Assembly: GCF_016865425.1 (NCBI RefSeq)
Contig: NZ_AP023355.1
Coordinates: forward strand, 4,090,198 to 4,154,197
Source of the DNA: Actinocatenispora thailandica
GTDB lineage: Bacteria > Actinomycetota > Actinomycetes > Mycobacteriales > Micromonosporaceae
Length of the DNA stretch: 64,000 nt
Direction of reading: 5' to 3'
Below, piece by piece: positions 56,250-64,000 of the stretch (position 1 is the first letter of the stretch; each line of letters begins with the position of its first letter). The notes below the pieces were generated by a model. It searched no databases. It was given only the letters and a program-made list of their open reading frames with translations, and had not been told where the DNA came from. The position numbers and the translations under genes are program-made.

Positions 56250-56414
56250 AAAGGCCACCTCTGTTGGTCTTCTCGACCCCTTGTGGGGGAACGTGGGGAG
56301 CAGACTTCGCCCCTCCCCACACCCCCACCCCTCCCCGTCTGCAACGCGACGCGACGCGAGCGTTGCCGTGAGGGGTGGCCGGGCCGCTTCCCTGTACGAA
56401 CAGAGGTGGCCTTT
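56250..56414. repeat. 165-bp structured element bounded by perfect 16-bp inverted repeats
   Basis: AAAGGCCACCTCTGTT (56250-56265) and its exact reverse complement AACAGAGGTGGCCTTT (56399-56414) enclose 133 bases. Inside, GTGGGGAG (56293-56300) pairs with CTCCCCAC (56313-56320), and GCAACGC (56341-56347) with GCGTTGC (56360-56366). The base composition (C-runs, some T) differs from neighbouring genes. It lies between two convergent genes. It could be a miniature transposable element, a structured RNA or an elaborate terminator. I saw no second copy in this window. Confidence 0.7.
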
Positions 56415-56482
56415 ACACCGCCAGCCCACGGCGGCGTACCTCAGCGCGGAGGTACAGGAGGGCATGGAGGTACAGGCCAGGT

Positions 56483-56803
56483 TCAGTGCGAGGCGCGCTG
56501 GCGGGCGTTGTAGTCGCGCATGCGTTGGGGGTAGCCGAGCTTGCCCACGTCGTACACCGGGATGCCGACGCGGCGGCCGAAGGCGAGGGCGGCGGGATGA
56601 GTGAGGCGCCGGCGGGTCCACTCACCGTCGTGCCCGATCAGGATCACCGTCTGCCCGGTCATCAGTGTCGCGGGCTCCAGGTACGCCTCGACACCGGTGC
56701 GACTGGCCACGAACCGCTCCAGGTGCGCCAGGTCCGCCGGGTCCGCGGCCTGCTCCGCCCGTGCTCCGCGACCACGCTGGACGCGCCGCGCGAACAGTCC
56801 CAC
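56483..56803 (-). CDS. Conserved actinobacterial protein, unknown function
   Basis: A 106-residue protein starting VGLFARRVQRG, with a short basic N-terminus, then LAHLERFVASRTGVEAYLEPATLMTGQTVILIGHDGEWTRRRLTHPAALAFGRRVGIPVYDVGKLGYPQRMRDYNARQRA. The GVEAYLEP, GHDGEWTRRR and GYPQRMRDYN blocks are strongly conserved in actinobacteria as I remember them; no function assigned. GTG 56803 with ribosome site GAGGAGGAAG decides the start; the open frame continues upstream only as shadow. Opposite strand to lpd. Confidence 0.85.
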   Translation of the reverse strand: MGLFARRVQRGRGARAEQAADPADLAHLERFVASRTGVEAYLEPATLMTGQTVILIGHDGEWTRRRLTHPAALAFGRRVGIPVYDVGKLGYPQRMRDYNARQRASH

Positions 56804-57024
56804 CGTTCTTCCTCCTCGCCGGTGCCGATCATGGTCGCCGCACAGCGTACGGCCAGCGAACCGTGCGGCGCGCGCCGCACGTCGACAACTCCTCATACCG
56901 GCACGAACAGCGCCATCGGGGCCGGGGTCGCCGAGTATGACGGGTCTCATGAACGGGCGTTCGTGTCCGGGTGCCAAGATGGCCGGGGCACGCAACGGCG
57001 CGGCACGGCGAGGCGGGAGATGAC

Positions 57025-58413
57025 GTGAGCGAGGCAACCGACAGCTATGACGTGGTCGTCCTCGGTGGCGGCAGCGGTGGGTACGCCACCGCGTTGCGCG
57101 CCGGCAGCCTGGGGCTGACCGTCGCGCTCGTCGAGAAGGACAAGGTCGGCGGCACCTGCCTGCATCGGGGTTGCATCCCGACCAAGGCGTTGCTGCATGC
57201 CGGTGAGGTCGCCGACGCCGCCCGCGACGCCGCCCAGTTCGGCGTGCGTGCCAGCCTGGACGGTGTCGACCTGGCCGGCGTCAACAAGTACAAGGACGGC
57301 GTCGTCACCCGGCTGTACAAGGGGTTGCAGTCGACGCTCGCCGCGCGCGGCGGCATCAGCACGATCGAGGGCACCGGTCGACTGGTCGCCCCGGACACCG
57401 TGCAGGTCGGCGACCGGCGCATCACCGGCCGGCACGTGGTCCTCGCGACCGGGTCGTACTCCAAGTCGCTGCCCGGGCTCGCGGTCGACGGCGAGCGGGT
57501 CATCACCTCCGAGCACGCGCTCTCGCTCGACCGGCTGCCGGAACGGGCGGTGATCCTGGGCGGCGGCGTGATCGGCGTCGAGTTCGCCAGCGCCTGGCGC
57601 TCCTTCGGCGTGGACGTGACGATCGTCGAGGCGCTGCCCCGGCTGGTCGCCGCCGAGGACGAGGAGGTGTCCAAGGCGGTCGAGCGCGCGTTCCGCCGCC
57701 GCGGCATCGGCTACGTCACCGGCAGCCCGTTCACCGGGGTGGAGAAGACCGCCGAGGGCGTCCGGGTCGCCGTCGAGGGCGGCAAGACGTTCGACGCCGA
57801 CCTGCTGCTGGTCGCGGTCGGCCGCGGTCCGGTCACCGCCGACCTCGGCTTCGAGCAGCTCGGCCTGGCGATGGACCGCGGGTACGTGACCACCGACGAG
57901 CGGCTGCGCACCAACCTGCCCGGGGTGTACGCGGTGGGCGACATCGTGCCCGGCCTGCAGCTCGCGCACCGAGGCTTCGCGCAGGGCATCTTCGTCGCCG
58001 AGGACATCGCCGGCCTCGACCCACGGCCGATCGACGAGGCCGGCATCCCGCGGGTCACCTACTGCGAGCCGGAGGTCGCCTCGGTCGGCCTGACCGAATC
58101 CGCCGCCCGCGAGCGGTACGGTGCGGACAAGGTGGAGACTCTCACCTACAACCTGGGCGGCAACGGCAAGAGCCAGATCCTCAAGACCCAGGGTTTCGTC
58201 AAGCTGGTCCGGGAAGGTGACGGTCCGGTCGTCGGTATCCACATGGTGGGTTCCCGGGTCGGTGAGCTGATCGGTGAGGCACAGTTGATCTACAACTGGG
58301 AGGCGTTCCCGTCCGACGTCGCTCCGTTCGTCCACATGCACCCGACCCAGAACGAGGCGCTCGGCGAAGCACACATGGCTCTTGCCGGCAAGCCGTTGCA
58401 CGTCCACAGCTGA
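57025..58413 (+). CDS. lpdA: Dihydrolipoyl dehydrogenase (E3)
   Basis: A 462-residue FAD flavoprotein that reoxidises dihydrolipoyl groups with NAD. Seen: FAD site [20 protein letters not shown], redox disulfide [30 protein letters not shown] site [54 protein letters not shown], and the C-terminal His-Glu pair in [14 protein letters not shown]. All are standard and the length is normal. GTG 57025 follows ribosome site GGCGGGAG. Forms an operon with sucB, 73 bases downstream. It would also serve GcvH or any other lipoylated protein in the cell. Confidence 0.97.
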   Translation: MSEATDSYDVVVLGGGSGGYATALRAGSLGLTVALVEKDKVGGTCLHRGCIPTKALLHAGEVADAARDAAQFGVRASLDGVDLAGVNKYKDGVVTRLYKGLQSTLAARGGISTIEGTGRLVAPDTVQVGDRRITGRHVVLATGSYSKSLPGLAVDGERVITSEHALSLDRLPERAVILGGGVIGVEFASAWRSFGVDVTIVEALPRLVAAEDEEVSKAVERAFRRRGIGYVTGSPFTGVEKTAEGVRVAVEGGKTFDADLLLVAVGRGPVTADLGFEQLGLAMDRGYVTTDERLRTNLPGVYAVGDIVPGLQLAHRGFAQGIFVAEDIAGLDPRPIDEAGIPRVTYCEPEVASVGLTESAARERYGADKVETLTYNLGGNGKSQILKTQGFVKLVREGDGPVVGIHMVGSRVGELIGEAQLIYNWEAFPSDVAPFVHMHPTQNEALGEAHMALAGKPLHVHS

Positions 58414-58486
58414 CGCCGCCCGGGTCGGTGCCCACGCACCAACCCGGGCACGCGCCAGCCTGAATCGCAAGCGAGGAGTCCTACCC

Positions 58487-60289
58487 ATGCCGACCTCGGT
58501 CACCATGCCGCAGCTCGGAGAAAGCGTCACCGAGGGCACCGTCACCCGGTGGCTCAAGCAGGAGGGCGACCGGGTGGAGGTCGACGAGCCGCTGCTCGAA
58601 GTCTCCACCGACAAGGTCGACACCGAGATCCCGTCGCCGGCCGCCGGGGTGCTGTCCCGCATCGTCGTACCCGAGGACGAGACCGTCGACGTGGGCGCCG
58701 AACTGGCGCAGATCTCCGGCGACGGCGAGTCCGCCCCGACCCAGCAGGCCGCCGAGCCGCCGCAGCCCCCGGCATCCCAGCAGTCCGAGCCTGCCCAGCC
58801 CGAGCCTGCCCAGTCCGAGCCTGCGCAGTCCGAGCCGGCCCCGCAGGCACCGGCGCAGCCCGCCGCCCCGCCGGCGCAGCCGGAGCCGGCGGCCGAGGCG
58901 CCGGCCCCGTCCGGCGGTGCCGCCGAGGGCACCGAGGTGGCGATGCCGGCGCTGGGCGAGTCGGTCACCGAAGGCACCGTCACCCGATGGCTCAAGCAGG
59001 TCGGCGAGTCCGTCGAGGTGGACGAACCACTGCTGGAAGTGTCCACCGACAAGGTCGACACCGAGATCCCCTCACCGGCCGCCGGCACCGTCCTGGACAT
59101 CAAGGTCCAACAGGACCAGACCGTCGACGTCGGCACCGTGCTGGCGATCGTCGGATCCGGGGCGCCGGCCGCGGCGCCGAGCCGGCCCGGCCAGCCCGCA
59201 CCGGCCCCGACGCCCGCACCGACTCCCCCGGCTCCGACTCCGGCGCCCGCGCCGGAGCGGCCCGCGGCGCCGATCGCGCAGCCGGTGCAGCAGACCGCAC
59301 CGGCCGCCGCGCCGCAGGTTGAGCGGCCCGCGCCCACCCAGCAGGCCGGCGGCGACGGGCCGTCCGGCTACGTGACACCGCTGGTGCGCAAGCTCGCCGC
59401 CGAGCACGGCATCGACCTCGGGTCGCTGACCGGCACCGGTGTCGGTGGGCGGATCCGCAAGCAGGACGTGCTGGACGCGGCCGAGGCGAAGAAGCAGGCG
59501 GCCGCGAAGCCGGCCGCACCGGCACCGGCACCGGCAGCGGCGGCGCCCACCGCGGCGCCGAGCCCGCTGCGCGGCCGTACCGAGAAGCTGCCCCGGATGC
59601 GGCAGGTCATCGCCAAGCGGATGGTCGAGTCGCTGCAGACCGCCGCGCAGCTGACCACGGTGATCGAGGTCGATGTGACCCGGATCGCGCAGCTGCGCGC
59701 CCGGGCCAAGAACGAGTTCGCGGCGCGGCACGGCGTCAAGCTGTCGTTCCTGCCGTTCTTCGCGCTGGCCGCGGTCGAGGCGCTGCGGGAGCACCCGAAG
59801 CTGAACGCGTCGATCGACACCGAGCAGAAGACGGTCACCTACCACGACACCGAGAACCTGGCGATCGCGGTGGACACCGACCGTGGGCTGATCGTGCCGG
59901 TGATCCACAACGCCGGTGACCTCAACCTCGCCGGGCTGGCCCGACACATCGCCGACCTGGCCGAGCGCACCCGCGACAACAAGGTCAGCCCGGACGACCT
60001 CGCCGGCGGTACTTTCACGCTGACCAACACCGGCAGCGTCGGCGTCCTGTTCGACACGCCGATCTTCCCCCAGCCGCAGGTGGCCATGCTGGGCACCGGC
60101 GCGGTGGTGAAGCGCGCGGTGGTCGTCGACGACGAGAACCTGGGCGAGATCATCGTGCCGCGCTCGATGGTCTACCTCGCCCTGTCGTACGACCACCGGC
60201 TGGTCGACGGTGCCGACGCGGCCCGCTACCTGGCGACGGTCAAGGAGCGGCTGGAGGCGGGCGACTTCGAGTCCTCGCTCGGCCTGTAA
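58487..60289 (+). CDS. sucB: 2-oxoacid dehydrogenase E2, dihydrolipoamide succinyltransferase type
   Basis: A 600-residue E2 core protein. Lipoyl domain 1 at residues 2-78 (Lys43 in STDKVDTE), a Glu/Pro/Ala linker with [11 protein letters not shown] repeats, lipoyl domain 2 at about 149-225 (Lys189), a second Pro/Ala linker, the peripheral subunit-binding domain at about 295-332 ([31 protein letters not shown]), and the acyltransferase domain from about 365, with [23 protein letters not shown] and the active site [18 protein letters not shown] 58487 has ribosome site GAGGAG. Cotranscribed with lpdA; E1 is not adjacent. In actinobacteria such E2 proteins may serve both pyruvate and 2-oxoglutarate complexes. 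Lipoyl domain 2 shares 245 near-identical bases with the Hsp70 fusion gene. Confidence 0.95.
   Translation: MPTSVTMPQLGESVTEGTVTRWLKQEGDRVEVDEPLLEVSTDKVDTEIPSPAAGVLSRIVVPEDETVDVGAELAQISGDGESAPTQQAAEPPQPPASQQSEPAQPEPAQSEPAQSEPAPQAPAQPAAPPAQPEPAAEAPAPSGGAAEGTEVAMPALGESVTEGTVTRWLKQVGESVEVDEPLLEVSTDKVDTEIPSPAAGTVLDIKVQQDQTVDVGTVLAIVGSGAPAAAPSRPGQPAPAPTPAPTPPAPTPAPAPERPAAPIAQPVQQTAPAAAPQVERPAPTQQAGGDGPSGYVTPLVRKLAAEHGIDLGSLTGTGVGGRIRKQDVLDAAEAKKQAAAKPAAPAPAPAAAAPTAAPSPLRGRTEKLPRMRQVIAKRMVESLQTAAQLTTVIEVDVTRIAQLRARAKNEFAARHGVKLSFLPFFALAAVEALREHPKLNASIDTEQKTVTYHDTENLAIAVDTDRGLIVPVIHNAGDLNLAGLARHIADLAERTRDNKVSPDDLAGGTFTLTNTGSVGVLFDTPIFPQPQVAMLGTGAVVKRAVVVDDENLGEIIVPRSMVYLALSYDHRLVDGADAARYLATVKERLEAGDFESSLGL
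58916..59160 (+). repeat. 245-bp lipoyl-domain repeat, copy 2 (in sucB)
   Basis: Partner of 47726-47970, two mismatches (59124 T, 59127 A, giving Val-Asp where the other copy has Ala-Gly). The first lipoyl domain of the same gene encodes much the same protein but differs at many silent sites, so the close match to the distant Hsp70 gene is not explained by selection on protein alone. Confidence 0.97.
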
Positions 60290-60301
60290 CGACGATCGAT
60301 C

Positions 60302-60340
60302 CGTCGGGGGCGGTCCGCTGCGCGCGGGTCGCCCCCGACG
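60302..60340 (+). terminator. Terminator hairpin after sucB
   Basis: CGTCGGGGGCG (60302-60312) and CGCCCCCGACG (60330-60340) are perfect complements (11 pairs) around a 17-base loop, 12 bases after the sucB stop. Ends the lpdA-sucB transcript. Confidence 0.75.
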
Positions 60341-60432
60341 TCGTCCGTACCGTCACCCCGCGGTCCGCACACCGGTCGGCTCGTACCGCGAGCGGCGCCG
60401 CCGGCAGGCCGTTCCCCACCGCCAGCCCGGAA

Positions 60433-60508
60433 CGCCGTTCCCGACCGCCGTTCCCGACCGCCGTTCCGACCGCCGTTCCGACCGCCGTTCCGGACCGCCG
60501 TTCCCGAC
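60433..60508. repeat. Six tandem 12-13-bp units, CGCCGTTC(C)(C/G)GAC
   Basis: Units of 12 or 13 bases beginning CGCCGTTC and ending GAC run from 60433 to 60508, between the sucB terminator and the stop of the PhzF-like gene (60538). Unit length differs by one base in places, a slippage signature. No coding value. Confidence 0.85.
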
Positions 60509-60537
60509 GACCCCGCTCGACCGCCGGCCCGACGGCG

Positions 60538-61413
60538 TCAGCGGCGTAGCGAGCCGGTCGCGACGACCAGGCCGGTACCGCTGAGCCGGACCGTGTCGCC
60601 GTCGACCCGCACCGCCAGGCGGCTGGGCCGGCCGACCGCGTGGCCCTGCACGATGACGACCGGCCGCGCCCCGTCGACCAGCCCGTCCCGGACCAGGACG
60701 ACCGCGAGCGGGCCGGCGGCGGTACCGGTCGCCGGGTCCTCGGCGATGCCCATCCGCGGGTTGACGAAGCGCAGGTGCGCGTGCGCGCCGGGCTCGGCGG
60801 GGTCGAGGCTGAACACCGCGCACCCCTCCCCGCCGACCGCGTCGAGCACCGGCAGCAGCAGGTCGGGTGCCGGCCGGATCCGGTCGACGGCGGCCCGGTC
60901 CCGCGCCTGGACCAGCAGGTGCCCGGCGCCGGTGGACACCACCTCGGCGACGCCGTTCGGCGCCAGGTCGGCCGGATCGAGGCCGAGCGCGGCGGCAAGC
61001 GCGGTCCGGTCCGCGGCGGCGCGACCGAACTCGGGCGGCGCCTGGCCGATGGTCACCGTGGCTGGTCCGGTGCCGGACACCGCCACCTCGGTCGGGTAGC
61101 GCCCGGTGCCGATCTGCTGGACGAAGCCGGTCCGCCCGGCGGGCAGCCGTCCTCGCTCGGCGAGCAGCGCCGCGGCGCCGAGCGCGAAGTGGCCGACGCC
61201 GTACACCTCGGCACCGGTCGGGGTGAACGCCCGCAGCCGCCAGTCGGCCCCACCCCCGGCCGCCGCCAGCACGAACGCGGTCTCCGACTGGTTGAACTCG
61301 CGGGCGATGGCGCGCATCGTCGGCTCGTCCGCATCGTCCGCGTCCAGCACCACGGTGGCCGGATTGCCGGTGAACGGCGCCGTCGCGAACACGTCCACGT
61401 ACCCGAATTCCAT
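60538..61413 (-). CDS. PhzF-family isomerase-like protein
   Basis: A 291-residue protein with the two-lobed diaminopimelate-epimerase fold of the PhzF family. Seen: MEFGYVDVFATAPFTGNPATVVLDA, MRAIAREFNQSETAFVL (catalytic Glu as in PhzF E45), WRLRAFTPTGAEVYGVGHFALGAAALL, and the second-lobe counterpart RFVNPRMGIAEDPATGTAAGPLAVVLV. Known PhzF isomerises a phenazine precursor, but most genomic members have unknown substrates; no phenazine genes are here. ATG 61413 begins the family sequence; the upstream frame is low-complexity. Single gene. Confidence 0.88.
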   Translation of the reverse strand: MEFGYVDVFATAPFTGNPATVVLDADDADEPTMRAIAREFNQSETAFVLAAAGGGADWRLRAFTPTGAEVYGVGHFALGAAALLAERGRLPAGRTGFVQQIGTGRYPTEVAVSGTGPATVTIGQAPPEFGRAAADRTALAAALGLDPADLAPNGVAEVVSTGAGHLLVQARDRAAVDRIRPAPDLLLPVLDAVGGEGCAVFSLDPAEPGAHAHLRFVNPRMGIAEDPATGTAAGPLAVVLVRDGLVDGARPVVIVQGHAVGRPSRLAVRVDGDTVRLSGTGLVVATGSLRR

Positions 61414-61622
61414 CCGCCCATGGTCCACCTCACCCGGGCGCCCCGGGCGACCGGGCGGCGCCGCGGCGAGACCGGTTCCCGGTTCGGCGCGCTCCCGCCG
61501 GCCGGGAGCGCTGCCCCGCTCCCGCACGGGCCCGCTTCCGGTCCGGACGGTTTTCGCTCTCCGGCACGCCCGGCCGGGCCCGCTCCCGGCCGAGCCAGCT
61601 GCTGGTCGGGCCTGTTTGAGGC

Positions 61623-61644
61623 CCCGGCCCGGTCCCGGGCCGGG
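61623..61644 (-). terminator. Terminator of the right-end minus-strand operon
   Basis: CCCGGCCCGG (61623-61632) and CCGGGCCGGG (61635-61644) are perfect complements with a two-base gap, 10 bases beyond the stop of the 61655 gene on its strand. The gap 61414-61654 is otherwise GC-rich with short repeats of a CCCGCTCCC kind and no gene. Confidence 0.65.
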
Positions 61645-61654
61645 CGGTTCCCGG

Positions 61655-62116
61655 TCAGGCAGGCTCGCCGAGAGCGGCGAGGCCGGTGCGGGCCAGCCGG
61701 GCGGCGCGCGCGACGTCGGCCGGGCCGGGCCGCCCACCCAGCGCTGCCCCGGCCAGCAACAGGCACCGTTCTGCCTCGCGCCGGGCCGCGCCGCCAGCCG
61801 AAGGCGCGACCGGCCCGGCGTCCGGCGGCGGCCCCGGCACCGCCGACCCGGCGTCCAGCGCCAGGCCCGGCACCACCGACCCGCCGTCCGGGGGCAGGCC
61901 CGGCACCGCCGACCCGCCGTCCGGCGCCAGGCCCGGCACCACCGACCCGCCGTCCGGGGCCGCGTCGAGCGCGGCCTCCAACCGGGCGCACAACGACCTG
62001 GCCCGGTCCAGGCCGGTCGCCACCGCCCGGCGCCGGCGTACCAGGGTGCCGGCGACCGGCGCGGCGGCCAGGGCGGCGAGCACGACCGCGCCGAGCACCC
62101 AGGGCAGCGCGGTCAT
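61655..62116 (-). CDS. Membrane-anchored protein with Pro/Gly/Ser repeat, unknown
   Basis: A 153-residue protein. Residues 1-25 are a signal-anchor helix (LPWVLGAVVLAALAAAPVAGTLV) followed by RRRR, so the bulk is probably cytoplasmic. Residues about 58-108 hold five repeats of the PDGGSVVPGLA type (11-12 residues each). The end is helical (REAERCLLLAGAAL, PADVARAARLARTGLAAL). Its ATG overlaps the stop of the upstream gene (ATGA, 62113-62116). The repeats occupy a linker and may vary in number between strains. Family not recognised with certainty. Confidence 0.7.
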   Translation of the reverse strand: MTALPWVLGAVVLAALAAAPVAGTLVRRRRAVATGLDRARSLCARLEAALDAAPDGGSVVPGLAPDGGSAVPGLPPDGGSVVPGLALDAGSAVPGPPPDAGPVAPSAGGAARREAERCLLLAGAALGGRPGPADVARAARLARTGLAALGEPA

Positions 62117-63150
62117 GCCGCGTCCAGCGCACGGGCGCGCTCGCGCAGCCGGCCGATCCGGTCGGCCAGCTCGTCCAGGTCGGTGTGCCGGTCGGCGTGC
62201 TGGCTGTCGGCCAGCGCGGTCAGGTAGTCCGCGGACAGCCGGCCGAGCCGGTCGGCGGCGACGCCGGCCGCCTCCGGCGACAGCTCGACCATGATCAGCG
62301 CGACCTCGGCCAGCTCGCCGTCGAGTTCGGCGTACCGGGCCCGCCGCCGCGCCCGCCGCACCAGCGCCCGGGCCGCCACCCGTACCGTGCGGCCGAGGCC
62401 GGCACGCACCCCGAACACCCCGGCGACGACCAGCACGACCAGCCCGCCCGCGACCAGGTACCGGTAGGTCGGCACGCTGAACCGGCGCCGGTGGTCGAGC
62501 AGCGAGCCGTCCGCGATGTTCGCGTCGTAGCGCAACACCACCTGGTTGACCTGCGCGGCCACGTCTCCGGTCAGGTAGCCGGTGGCGGTGGAGACGACCG
62601 ACCACTGCACGAAGTCCCAGCCGAACCAGTCGACGGTGAGCGGCAGGTCGTCGCTCTCGCAGCCGTACTCGAACTCCCCGCCGACGAACACCGCCACCAT
62701 CAGCCCGTCGATCCGGTCCACGGCGGCGGCGCACGCCTTGCCCGGGTCCTTCGCCTGCGCCGAACCGGGCTCGAGCACCTCGACGGCGATCGGCCGGACC
62801 CCGATCGCCCGGCGGATCGCGGCCGTGTCGACGTGCCCGGCGCCGGGCTGCACGTACACCACGTGCTGACGCAGCGTGTCCACCACCGACCGGTACGGCG
62901 AGACGAGCAGCGTCAGGTCCGACCAGGTGGCGACGAGGATGCTGACGATCAGACCGATCCCCACCACGATCGGCCACCGGGGCCGGCGTGGCCCGGACGC
63001 ACCGGCGGACTCGCGGGCGCGCTGGGCGGCCGACCGTTGCACCGCGCGACGCCGGATCTTGCGGAGGCGACGCTCGGCGCGGGTGGGTCGCGGGGTCGAC
63101 CAGGCGGCCTGCCGGACGGCGCCCGGCTGGTCGGCGCGGCGGCGGCTCAT
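62113..63150 (-). CDS. Two-helix membrane protein with extracytoplasmic domain, unknown
   Basis: A 345-residue protein. Residues 1-57 are strongly basic (RRLRKIRRRAVQRSAAQRARE). First helix about 60-83 (WPIVVGIGLIVSILVATW); an outside domain about 84-240 with the phrases QHVVYVQPGAGHVDTAAIRRAIG, VRPIAVEVLEPG and DGLMVAVFVGGEFEYGCES; second helix about 245-268 (YLVAGGLVVLVVAGVFGV); and a cytoplasmic helical tail ending LADRIGRLRERARAL. No enzyme motif is visible. Start ATG 63150 overlaps the stop of the previous gene by four bases, and its own stop overlaps the next start, so the three proteins are made together. Confidence 0.72.
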   Translation of the reverse strand: MSRRRADQPGAVRQAAWSTPRPTRAERRLRKIRRRAVQRSAAQRARESAGASGPRRPRWPIVVGIGLIVSILVATWSDLTLLVSPYRSVVDTLRQHVVYVQPGAGHVDTAAIRRAIGVRPIAVEVLEPGSAQAKDPGKACAAAVDRIDGLMVAVFVGGEFEYGCESDDLPLTVDWFGWDFVQWSVVSTATGYLTGDVAAQVNQVVLRYDANIADGSLLDHRRRFSVPTYRYLVAGGLVVLVVAGVFGVRAGLGRTVRVAARALVRRARRRARYAELDGELAEVALIMVELSPEAAGVAADRLGRLSADYLTALADSQHADRHTDLDELADRIGRLRERARALDAA

Positions 63151-64000
63151 GACGGTTCCGTGTCGTCGGCCGGTACCGCCGGCACGGACGCCGCTGCCGC
63201 CACCCGGGCGAGCTGGTCGTCGGCGTCGTCCAGGGCAGCGGTGGCGGTCGCGGCGTCGCCGCCGGCGGCCACCAGATCCCGCGCTGTCCGGTACCGCTCG
63301 GCGGCGCGGGCGAGCAGGTCGTCGCCGTCGACGTACCGGGAGAGCTGGACGAGCCGGGCGCCCGTGCCGGCGACGCGGGCCTGCAGCCCGGCCCGGCGGG
63401 CGGTCTCGGCGCGGCGGCGGTCCCGGCGGCGGGCGACCAGCCGCCAGCGCACCGCCAGGGTGCCGGCCAGCAGCACCCCGACGGCCGCGGCGAAGATCCA
63501 CGGCAGCCAGGTCAGCACGATCGGCAGCGGGTCCGCGGCCCGGTCGGGGTGTTCGACCACGGCGGCGTTGGCCCGCGCCTTCCCGTAGTACTCGGCCACG
63601 AGCAGGCCGATGTTGGCGGCGGGTGGGCCCCACTTGGCGGTCTGCTCGAAGTACTGCCCGTAGTAGCCGTACACGGCCGCGCTCTGCAGCCGCGGGTCCG
63701 GCCCGGCGAGGTCGGTCCACTGGCCCCGGACGACGACGATCAGATCGCCGGGGAACCGCGCGGCGAGCTGCCGGGCGAGGTTGTCGGGTGCGCCGGGCGG
63801 CAGCGTGGCGAGCCGCACCGCCGGGCCGTCGGCGATGTCGTCCCAGCGTGCGGTCGCGGTCACCGTGGGCAGCCCCGGCGCGGTGTAGACCCGGTGCGCC
63901 GACAGCCCGGCGGCGACGGTGTCGACCAGTGTCGACGGCGCGTCCGGCAGCCGCGACGGACCGTCACCGTTGCGCGACTTGCCGTCGATGCCGGTGAGCA
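63147..64000 (-). CDS. Membrane protein, 5' end outside window, unknown
   Basis: The frame is open to the right edge, so the N-terminus is missing; the GTG at 63863 is internal. The visible part (284 codons) begins LTGIDGKSRNGDGPSRLPDAP and has an extracytoplasmic-type domain with DNLARQLAARFPGDLIVVVRGQWTDLAGPD and AAVYGYYGQYFEQTAKWGPPAANIGLLVAEYYGKAR, one helix (IVLTWLPWIFAAAVGVLLAGTLAV) and a basic then helical cytoplasmic tail (LLARAAERYRTARDLVAAGGDA). The domain layout (exported domain, helix, helical tail) mirrors the second half of the next gene, suggesting that the two are distant paralogues or partners. Function unknown. Confidence 0.72.
   Translation of the reverse strand, partial: LTGIDGKSRNGDGPSRLPDAPSTLVDTVAAGLSAHRVYTAPGLPTVTATARWDDIADGPAVRLATLPPGAPDNLARQLAARFPGDLIVVVRGQWTDLAGPDPRLQSAAVYGYYGQYFEQTAKWGPPAANIGLLVAEYYGKARANAAVVEHPDRAADPLPIVLTWLPWIFAAAVGVLLAGTLAVRWRLVARRRDRRRAETARRAGLQARVAGTGARLVQLSRYVDGDDLLARAAERYRTARDLVAAGGDAATATAALDDADDQLARVAAAASVPAVPADDTEPS

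Overview
The window comes from a very GC-rich actinobacterium. Codon third positions are almost all G or C, GTG starts are common, and there are relatives of mycothiol-dependent enzymes (a DinB/DUF664 protein and two maleylpyruvate-isomerase-like proteins), a Micromonosporaceae-style CobU-CobT fusion and many apparently leaderless genes. A member of Micromonosporaceae (for example an Actinocatenispora- or Micromonospora-like genus) is my inference; there is no rRNA here to prove it. I see no rRNA, tRNA, CRISPR array, phage or complete insertion sequence. It reads as ordinary chromosome.

Layout. 1-2.9 kb: the end of an ArsB-type permease gene, a UspA-like protein with a polyproline tail, a membrane-anchored protein and a DinB-family protein. 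3.0-10.8 kb: one minus-strand operon, MaoC - LacI - signal-less solute-binding protein - acyl-CoA ligase - MFS transporter - class III CoA-transferase - enoyl-CoA hydratase. This is a regulated acid uptake/activation/degradation pathway with a readable promoter and paired operator-like repeats. 10.9-17.4 kb: DUF2277, a minisatellite, a divergent MarR/TIGR03086 pair around a leaderless promoter, lactate permease, UdgX, and a coupled deaminase/acetate-kinase pair. 17.4-26.9 kb: a ClpC-type unfoldase, MalQ, a mycothiol-enzyme relative, a sorbitol-dehydrogenase-like enzyme, PadR followed by a frameshifted membrane-protein gene, and ClpP. 27-40.7 kb: a secreted GH2 beta-galactosidase with a LamG insertion, then envelope and membrane genes (AI-2E family, GAP family, HdeD, DedA, an MGDG-synthase-like glycosyltransferase, polysaccharide deacetylase) and a WG-repeat protein. 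40.8-46.4 kb: a LacI - ABC sugar importer - cytoplasmic sulfatase operon.

46.5-60.3 kb holds the most unusual content. A gene at 46553-48607 fuses an Hsp70/DnaK-type ATPase domain, a lipoyl domain and a two-helix membrane anchor with a C-terminal PH-like domain. Its lipoyl domain is a 245-bp copy, with only two mismatches and in the same reading frame, of the second lipoyl domain of the 2-oxoacid dehydrogenase E2 gene (sucB) 11,190 bp downstream. Between them lie an aldo/keto reductase, cobalamin genes (cobU-cobT fusion, cobS), gcvT, pepA and lpd. From 60.5 kb to the end are a PhzF-like protein and a three-gene, ATGA-overlapping cluster of membrane proteins that runs off the right edge.

Regulation. 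At least ten genes show an actinobacterial -10 hexamer six or seven bases before the start codon and no Shine-Dalgarno sequence, which suggests leaderless mRNAs. Operator-like palindromes lie at the LacI, MarR and GH2 promoters. Long GC-rich hairpins close several convergent or terminal gene pairs. All names rest on motif recognition from translated sequence; no database search was run.
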